This document shows, one piece after another, positions 58,320-64,000 of a stretch of DNA of 64,000 nt. This DNA comes from Scytalidium lignicola. Lineage: Eukaryota; Ascomycota; Leotiomycetes. The notes below the pieces were generated by a model, which did not search any database, was not told the origin of the DNA, and was given only the letters and a program-made list of their open reading frames with translations. The DNA lies in assembly GCA_002812745.2 (NCBI GenBank), contig NCSJ02000115.1, forward strand, positions 59,605 through 123,604, read 5' to 3'. Made by a program: the position numbers and the translations under genes. Each line of letters opens with the position of its first letter. Position 1 is the stretch's first letter.

Positions 58320-59618
58320 TCATTCAGCTCCTCNTTTTTTAAACGGGTGTTCCTTGATCCAATGTCGTGCAATCTCCTCTCTTGTCGCAAACCACACTCC
58401 CTCATGGCTCTTCATATACTTGATTAACTCGGAGAGTGCCCAGAACCGAGCAGGTTTGCCAATGATGCGGTTGTGCAACCCAATCGTCATCATTTTAGGT
58501 GAGCCGCCTTTGCCTTCTGCGTACATGACATCAAAGGCAAGTTTGGCGTAGTCGAGCCAGTCCTAAATTTCCAGGTTGAAGTTAGTGAGAAGTTTTTTAC
58601 TACGTGAAAGAGAGGGATAGCTGGTTATGGTGGGAAAGTTATCAAGGGATATTTGGATTGTATTCCATAACTAACCTTTGGGTTTACAAATCCAGGTGAT
58701 GTTGTGAACTTTACATCATTTACATCCTGCAATTTGAGTTAGCTAATATACGATCAAATATGAACTATTGTTTCGTACAAAGGTATAAGGAACAGTAAGG
58801 AGTCCCTCCCCGGCCTCCAGCGGGTGTGGTGTCCAGTATGGCAGTTCGTCAGCATATGAATCCGCCTGGTATAACATCTCGATATTCCTTTCCTTGAAAA
58901 CCTGGCAGACCAGACCCTTACTCGACATCGAGGGCCGTCCGTAATACCAACCTCTAGGAGGCTTCCCGGATATTTGCTCAATAGCGTCAATTGCCTTGTT
59001 AATTTGGTCTTTCTCAACCGCAAGTGGGAGCGCATGATGATCAATCCAGCGATAACCATGCGATGCGAATTCGTGCCCGTCAGCAACCAGTTGCTTCGCT
59101 GCATTGGGAGATTTCAAGATCGATTGTCCAACCGCGTACACTGTTACGTGTAACCCCTCCTCTGCAAAGAACTTTGCAAGGCGCCACACACCGACTCGTG
59201 TACCATACTCGTACTGCGTCTCAGTCTGGATATCCCGGGCTCCAGTCCGGCTCGGCCAACCTGGCATCTGGACTCATGGCAATGTAAGTTTAAGAGTTGC
59301 AACATTCGAAGGTCGCAAAAGAGAAATATTACCTCATGGAGAAAGTTCTCACTACGTGTGTCACCATTGAGGACACTATTGGAATTGTTAGCTATACTTA
59401 AAGCCTTGAGAACTACAAATTTATCATCACCTATATTCTGCACCTTCCTCATAATTAAGTACAAGGTTCACGCAGATTTTGGCGTTGTTGGGCCATTTAG
59501 GGTCGGGATGTTTGCCTTTGTAACCCTCAAAATCACGGTATCCAGCTGAGAGAGGGATATTTTCTTCAATGCATTGCTCTATGTTAAAGAGGGTACCCTT
59601 AGAGGACGAGTCAGCCAT
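58320..59618 (-). CDS. Polysaccharide deacetylase family protein (PuuE/allantoinase-like)
   Basis: A NodB-fold metal-dependent deacetylase or amidohydrolase. Minus-strand exons are 59618-59431, 59375-59333, 59267-58779, 58726-58676 and 58562-58320, giving about 337 aa. Typical stretches are VNLVLNYEEGAEYS across intron 1, YEYGTRVGVWRLAKFF, DGHEFASHGYRWIDHH (metal-binding region), PRGWYYGRPSMSS and YTF|DVNDVKF across intron 3. No signal peptide is seen, which favours a cytosolic PuuE-like (ureide or related) role over secreted chitin deacetylase. An N at 58334 leaves the last few residues and the stop codon uncertain: counted, the stop is at 58320-58322; ignored, the frame would run further. 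Confidence 0.82.
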
Positions 59619-60749
59619 GATGACTTAAGGAATCTGGCAGTTAGTTCTGGTGGTAGAATTGAAAAGTATATTCTTGTAACTCAGGGCATGTACCTTGCTA
59701 ATATAGAGCTTCAAAAGTGGCTCATGTGGGACAACCCATTAATTTAACTAAGGAACACTCCACTCTTGTTATCTCTTCACTTGCTCACCAGCTTGTAGAT
59801 GGGATGGATCAGCCACGAATAGCTCGAAGAATGACATGTCCTCCTTAACGGATGGTCCCGATTTGATAACGATGAAAGCAGTTTGTATAAGTGGGGGTAT
59901 GGAATTTATGCTGCATCTATTTTTGACAATTTAATAATAATTCTTGGTATAATTCATACACATTATCTTTTAAGAGATTTAAGTTTATAACAAATGCCTA
60001 TTAATTATAAATTATAGGTTATGGCAATTTCTAATGGCTATCGTTAGTCAGATCAATATCTAGCAAGCTTTCGTTTGCCTGGATCTAGTTAAGAGTTTCG
60101 GGCAACTTTCACTGGGTGGCATGTACCAAGAGATAAGAAATAAACCACTAAGGTCTGCCATCTTCCGGCACACTAACGGTATTTCAAGCAAGGTCTTATA
60201 TTTTCTCCTCTCTATCCGCGGTGGCTTCAAAGTGGGATATAACAAGTATGCAACATGTCACAGCTAGTACGGCTATAATTATAGTAAGCACGATATTGAT
60301 CGATTTTGTACTACAAGCAAAGTTTGCTACTCACTACGCTCGTAGGAAGTGCTTCGCACTCAAAGGAATAAGTTATTAAGCTGTAGTTTGTAGTTCAGGG
60401 CTTTTGATACAATTCAGCGCGCGCTGCACGACCTTGCGCGACGTGTGAAGGAGGCCCGTTAGGACCGGAAAAGGCAAAGTTTACCTACTATGAATAACCA
60501 ATGAGATCACTCCAAATGACCCTTCCCGCCAATCAGAGTAGGTCACGTGATGGCTTCAAAGTGGGATATGTGGAGGTACAGCGGTTAAGTATTCATATAG
60601 CGCTAGTAAGGGGACTCCCTGTCCACATCCCCTTTTCCATACTAATAACACCAAAAACACTGAAATAATACCTAGACATGACTTTTTACGCGTTTGCATT
60701 TATTCCTTATGATTTTACTACTATAATCGATGTTCAGTCATTAATTAAA
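59619..60749. other. AT-rich intergenic tract with repeats
   Basis: No gene. It contains a 19-bp direct repeat (60222-60240 and 60551-60569) and three consecutive mini-hairpins (60317-60360). TCACGTGA lies at ~60543. Confidence 0.5.
60222..60569 (+). repeat. 19-bp direct repeats bracketing a ~310-bp segment
   Basis: TGGCTTCAAAGTGGGATAT occurs at 60222-60240 and again at 60551-60569. Flanking bases differ. No terminal inverted repeat of the enclosed segment is evident. Confidence 0.6.
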
Positions 60750-61420
60750 ATGTCATTAGATTCGGATTCCGTCTTAAACCCCCCCATCGAACCAAACCCC
60801 CCAGAACCCCCTANTTCCTCGACCTCTAATCAAGAAACCAAAGGCAACCGACCTGTCTCGAGATCAACGACGCGATGTACAACTTTTACACTCAATTGGC
60901 TGGTCTTATTCCCAAATCCATCGACATACAAATTTTACTATTAATCAAATAGCGTATGCTTGCAGAGCAACTCAATCTACTCCTCAAAAGCGATCTGGCA
61001 GACCTCCTACACTTACACAAGCTCAAGTTAAAGAACTAGTTGAGTTTGTATGTGCATCTGCTAAAAACCGACGGATGTCTTTTGCTCAATTAGCTCAAAC
61101 AATGAATTTTGGAGTCAAAAAGGATGCTATTCGATTAGCTCTTTTAAAAGAAGGATTCCACCGACGGTTAGCTATGACAACCACCAATAACTGAGAAAAA
61201 CCAACAAAACCGCCTGCAAGAAGCTTCAGAACATGTGGATTAGACAATGGCACAATTGTTTGAGATATTATGGACTGATGAGACTTGGATAACTGGTAGA
61301 AGGCATACGCACATGGGTAATATGATGACCTAGTGAAGAATGGGATCCTACTTGTATAGTAGAATACCTCCAAAGAAATGCTGGATGCTTTGAGGTTGTT
61401 GCGTGCTATCGGGTTGTACG
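60750..61420 (+). pseudogene. Tc1/mariner transposase, degenerate
   Basis: From a start at 60750 the frame reads N-terminal transposase sequence if the N at 60814 is ignored. It has helix-turn-helix-like blocks (DQRRDVQLLHSIGWSYSQIHRH, then KRSGRPPTLTQAQVKELVEF) and ends AIRLALLKEGFHRRLAM. A TGA follows near 61192, then further stops. Beyond it TDETWITGRRH (the first catalytic Asp block) and a decayed GW-M-WGC-like block are still recognisable at ~61270-61400. The remaining catalytic residues are missing. Inactive copy. Confidence 0.75.
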
Positions 61421-61430
61421 GTTGATTACA

Positions 61431-62095
61431 TATCGAATGATATGGGTTCATAAGTGAGCCATTAATCAACCAATCAGATGGTAGGTTCCGGTAGAACAGA
61501 AGGAAGGAAGGCTTGTTTCTTGTAGCTACTACGACTACTACGGAGGTTGACTTTAAAAGTTCTTGCCCTGTCGAGAGTTATAGTGAGGTGCAGAGCATTA
61601 CAGCAAGTGTAGTGTCTGAAGTGCGCTATATTTATAACGTGTTTCAGGGCATTTACAGCACATAGCAATTTAAGGAAATCTAAGCTACTGTGGCGTTTTT
61701 ACCATGAGCAAGAACTTTTGAAGCGTACCTCCGTAATCTAGAAGCACATCTATTCACGGGCTATAGATGATGTCACGTGAAACTTACGAGGTCTTTTGCT
61801 TTGAGGGAGCTACTGCTAGCCCCCGGCATTATCTTTACCCGTAGCTCGCCGTCACAGATGACGCAATTAATCTTGACGGGGAATTGTTGCGGAGATGTAA
61901 AGTTAAATCCGGAATCTGGGGAAGTGGATAAGAGCGGAACAGTGATCCGGGCTCGGGGACATAAGAAAGTGCATAAGATATCGAACAAAAGAGAATTCAG
62001 AGGGATGAATCCTTAGAGGCATAAATCAATTTAGTTAAAATGAAACGTATTAATTATAACATAATTTTACTTTGAATTACATGAAAACTGTAGTT
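61431..62095. other. Intergenic between transposase remnant and class II aldolase gene
   Basis: No supported gene. A GTCACGTGA E-box is at ~61772. Short ORFs on both strands (61773-62016) are not convincing. Confidence 0.4.
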
Positions 62096-62929
62096 CTAAA
62101 TTAAATTTCGATACAGTGGCGAATTCGCAACTTCCTCTTTCCACAATGGCCATGGCTTTACCGCTCCTTTAGCAGTTGTATTAGCCGTATCATCAACTTC
62201 CTTAGCAGTAAAAAGTTTAACAGATCCTCCCAAACTATATGCATTCTGCTGAATGGCGGCATTGTGAGCAGTATATATGCATCGTAAAACTGCCATCTCA
62301 ATGCTGTCCGCCACAACTACCATTCCATGACCCCTCATCAATGCCACGGCATGCTTGAGTTGTGATCCCTCTCCGAGAGTCTTTGCTAATGAAGCTCCAA
62401 GCTTAGGCTCTCGAACAAGCATGTCATGTTGATCATTTTCGGTATAAACCGAATCAAAGTCCCAGACTGGCACTTTGGTGCCTAAGAATCCAGCCATGTG
62501 AAAACAGGCCGAAAGGGGCTGAGAAGAGATGGAGAAAGGGATGACTGATAGAGAGTGAGAATGAACCACGGACTTGACCTCCGGATATGCTTTGTAGACT
62601 TCTGAGTGAATGAATCTCTCGGAAAATCCTGAAAACCACGTTAGCTGAGGCACTTGTCAAGTTTATGCAATGCAATATGGATGTTATGGACATTATATAC
62701 CGCGAGGCGCATTCGGATTAATAGGTTGTCCACTCTCAATATCATAAATCACGAGGTCTTCAGCTCTTGCTACCAAAGCTGGTGCCAAGTATCTCGACAT
62801 CAAGAACAGCTTGTCGGAAAGTCGAACCGAGAGATGACCATATGCATCGACGATGCCGTGGTAATGGAGAATGTGGCAACCATCCACATACTTGCGGAGG
62901 AGGTCCGGTGAGAGATCGCTAACCTGCAT
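62096..62929 (-). CDS. Class II aldolase/adducin-domain protein
   Basis: Zinc-dependent aldolase or epimerase-like fold related to fuculose-1-phosphate aldolase. Minus-strand exons are 62929-62701 and 62628-62096, giving 253 aa. The conserved GHLSVRL segment lies near the N-terminus, the metal-binding HSH is at 99-101 and the third ligand lies in RGHG (His177). These are the family's zinc ligands, so an active metal site is likely. The substrate is not predictable; fungal members are often annotated only by domain. It sits between two transposase remnants. Confidence 0.86.
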
Positions 62930-63649
62930 TATGATTTTGTTTGATATGAATTATAGTAAACGTTAATGATAAAATGAGGAATCATCTACAACTATAAATT
63001 CATGATTCTTCGTGCGGGGTTCTTCTCCCGAGTTTTCGGAGAGGTATGGCGGCAAGCTATTCCGACCGCAACCTTGCTAGTGATTCTAGTCTTGTCTTTA
63101 TTGAATTTCATTAACCTTGCTCAAAAGCCTAAAATATAATAACATTATATAAATAGAGTATACCAATGTAATGTTCTGTATCCTGTATTCACCTGTAGTA
63201 ATGTGAGGTGCCTTCCGAGGCACGAGGTATACAGCTTCCAACAGATAAACAAAACGAACACTAATTTAATTGCTCGTAAGGATTAATCAATTAATCAAGT
63301 AGTTACAGTTAAGATTTCAAACAGTTTAAAGTTTCATAATCCCATAACTGAACACCAAAGGTCGGATCCAGTCAGATTCGAAAGCTCAGCTTATAGCAAC
63401 GACATACGCATTACTTGAGACTCGGGACTCACCTACCATTGACACTGAAGCAAATCAATTCAGCCACCCTCCTCGCCACATCGCAAACTCCTAAAGACCC
63501 CCAATCCCAATGGTCCTTATTCCACTTGCACCAGGCATGTCTTTATACATAACAACAGACTTCTGGTAAGGTGTCTGTCGCTTCTTTGGAGAATACTTCG
63601 GCATGTTCTCAATATCGGGAAGGAAGAGTTCGTTACAGCCATTGTACGT
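62930..63649. other. AT-rich intergenic, aldolase-like gene / transposon
   Basis: No gene. It is the upstream region of the aldolase-like gene plus the flank of the last transposon. Confidence 0.45.
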
Positions 63650-64000
63650 AAGGGGGTGTCAGAAAAGGCTCGCGCACCCCATGCAAGGCGGTAAAGCCAA
63701 TATACTGCCGCTTTTATAAACACGCATTATTTACTTTGCCCTTCTTACTTATTTACTACTGATTTTACTACTGATTTTAATGGTTTGGGAGACTCCTACA
63801 CGTGTACGATATAAAACCAAGGTTCAGGATGGTTATTCTAAGCGTCATGCAGCTAAATAATTACATGTTCCTGATGGAATAGCACGAGGATGGCTAAAAA
63901 AGGACGATCGCGTTCATAAAGCTCCTGGAAGGCCACTCAAGCTCTCAAATTCTACAGTCCTTGCAATTATCCAATGGTTCTCTGGCCATTATGATCGAGG
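63650..64000 (+). mobile_element. Tc1/mariner-type element, truncated by window end
   Basis: Begins near 63650 with AAGGGGGTGTCAGAAAAGG, a candidate terminal repeat next to a TA. A transposase N-terminal frame starts at 63780 (TPTRVRYKTKVQDGYSKRHAAK), is interrupted by TAA at 63858-63860, then continues in frame (LHVPDGIARGWLKKDDRV, APGRPLKLSNSTV) to the window edge. The helix-turn-helix-like region and GRP-type motif fit IS630/Tc1-like transposases. It differs from the copy at 60750. Confidence 0.6.

Overview
The window is nuclear DNA from a filamentous ascomycete (Pezizomycotina). Nearly every gene has one to four short GT-AG introns, many with a CTAAC-like branch site just before the acceptor. 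The gene set is typical of that group: ornithine N5-monooxygenase, Zn2Cys6 regulator, fused CPSase/ATCase, APSES factor, betaine lipid synthase and GH95 fucosidase. Protein flavour suggests Leotiomycetes, but only weakly. The assembly is a draft: 18 isolated Ns, most beside homopolymers, and two of them break reading frames that become continuous when the N is ignored.

Layout. 0.2-7.6 kb: siderophore gene sidA (+), a Zn2Cys6 regulator (-) and a divergently transcribed 14-TM-type MFS exporter (+). The regulator and exporter share a 684-bp promoter with two inverted copies of a CGG-N4-CCG element. 8.7-16 kb: housekeeping genes CHO2 (-), NBP35 (+), deoxyhypusine hydroxylase (+) and RPA12 (-). 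16-28.6 kb: cohesin loader SCC2/mis4 (+), MBF-type APSES factor (-), a LYR-like protein (+) and a GNAT acetyltransferase (+). 29.6-33.2 kb: an FAD monooxygenase and a cytochrome P450 in tandem. 33.7-34.3 kb: a GMF/cofilin-family gene whose first coding exon is only the ATG. 34.9-36.3 kb: two decayed oxidoreductase genes, head to head, both lacking their 5' ends. 36.9-38.5 kb: a degenerate Ty1/copia element with one recognisable LTR. 39.7-50.6 kb: betaine lipid synthase BTA1 and the large pyrimidine gene (URA2/pyrABCN). 52-57.4 kb: GH95 alpha-L-fucosidase and a second MFS transporter. 58.3-64 kb: an AT-rich, transposon-marked tract with a polysaccharide-deacetylase-like gene, a class II aldolase-like gene and two broken Tc1/mariner-type transposases, one cut by the window end.

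Functional links. CHO2 and BTA1 are both SAM-dependent enzymes making zwitterionic membrane lipids (phosphatidylcholine and its phosphorus-free analogue). sidA, NBP35 and deoxyhypusine hydroxylase all concern iron acquisition or use. The MBF factor has several ACGCG cores in its own upstream region, and one MCB lies just upstream of the pyrimidine gene. The FAD monooxygenase and P450 both have GCGGGG-type (CreA-like) motifs upstream. I see no secondary-metabolite backbone gene (PKS/NRPS), no CRISPR array and no convincing tRNA. No wholly new system is evident. The best leads are the regulator/exporter operator pair, the head-to-head deletion scar, the ATG-only exon and the self-regulatory MBF sites.
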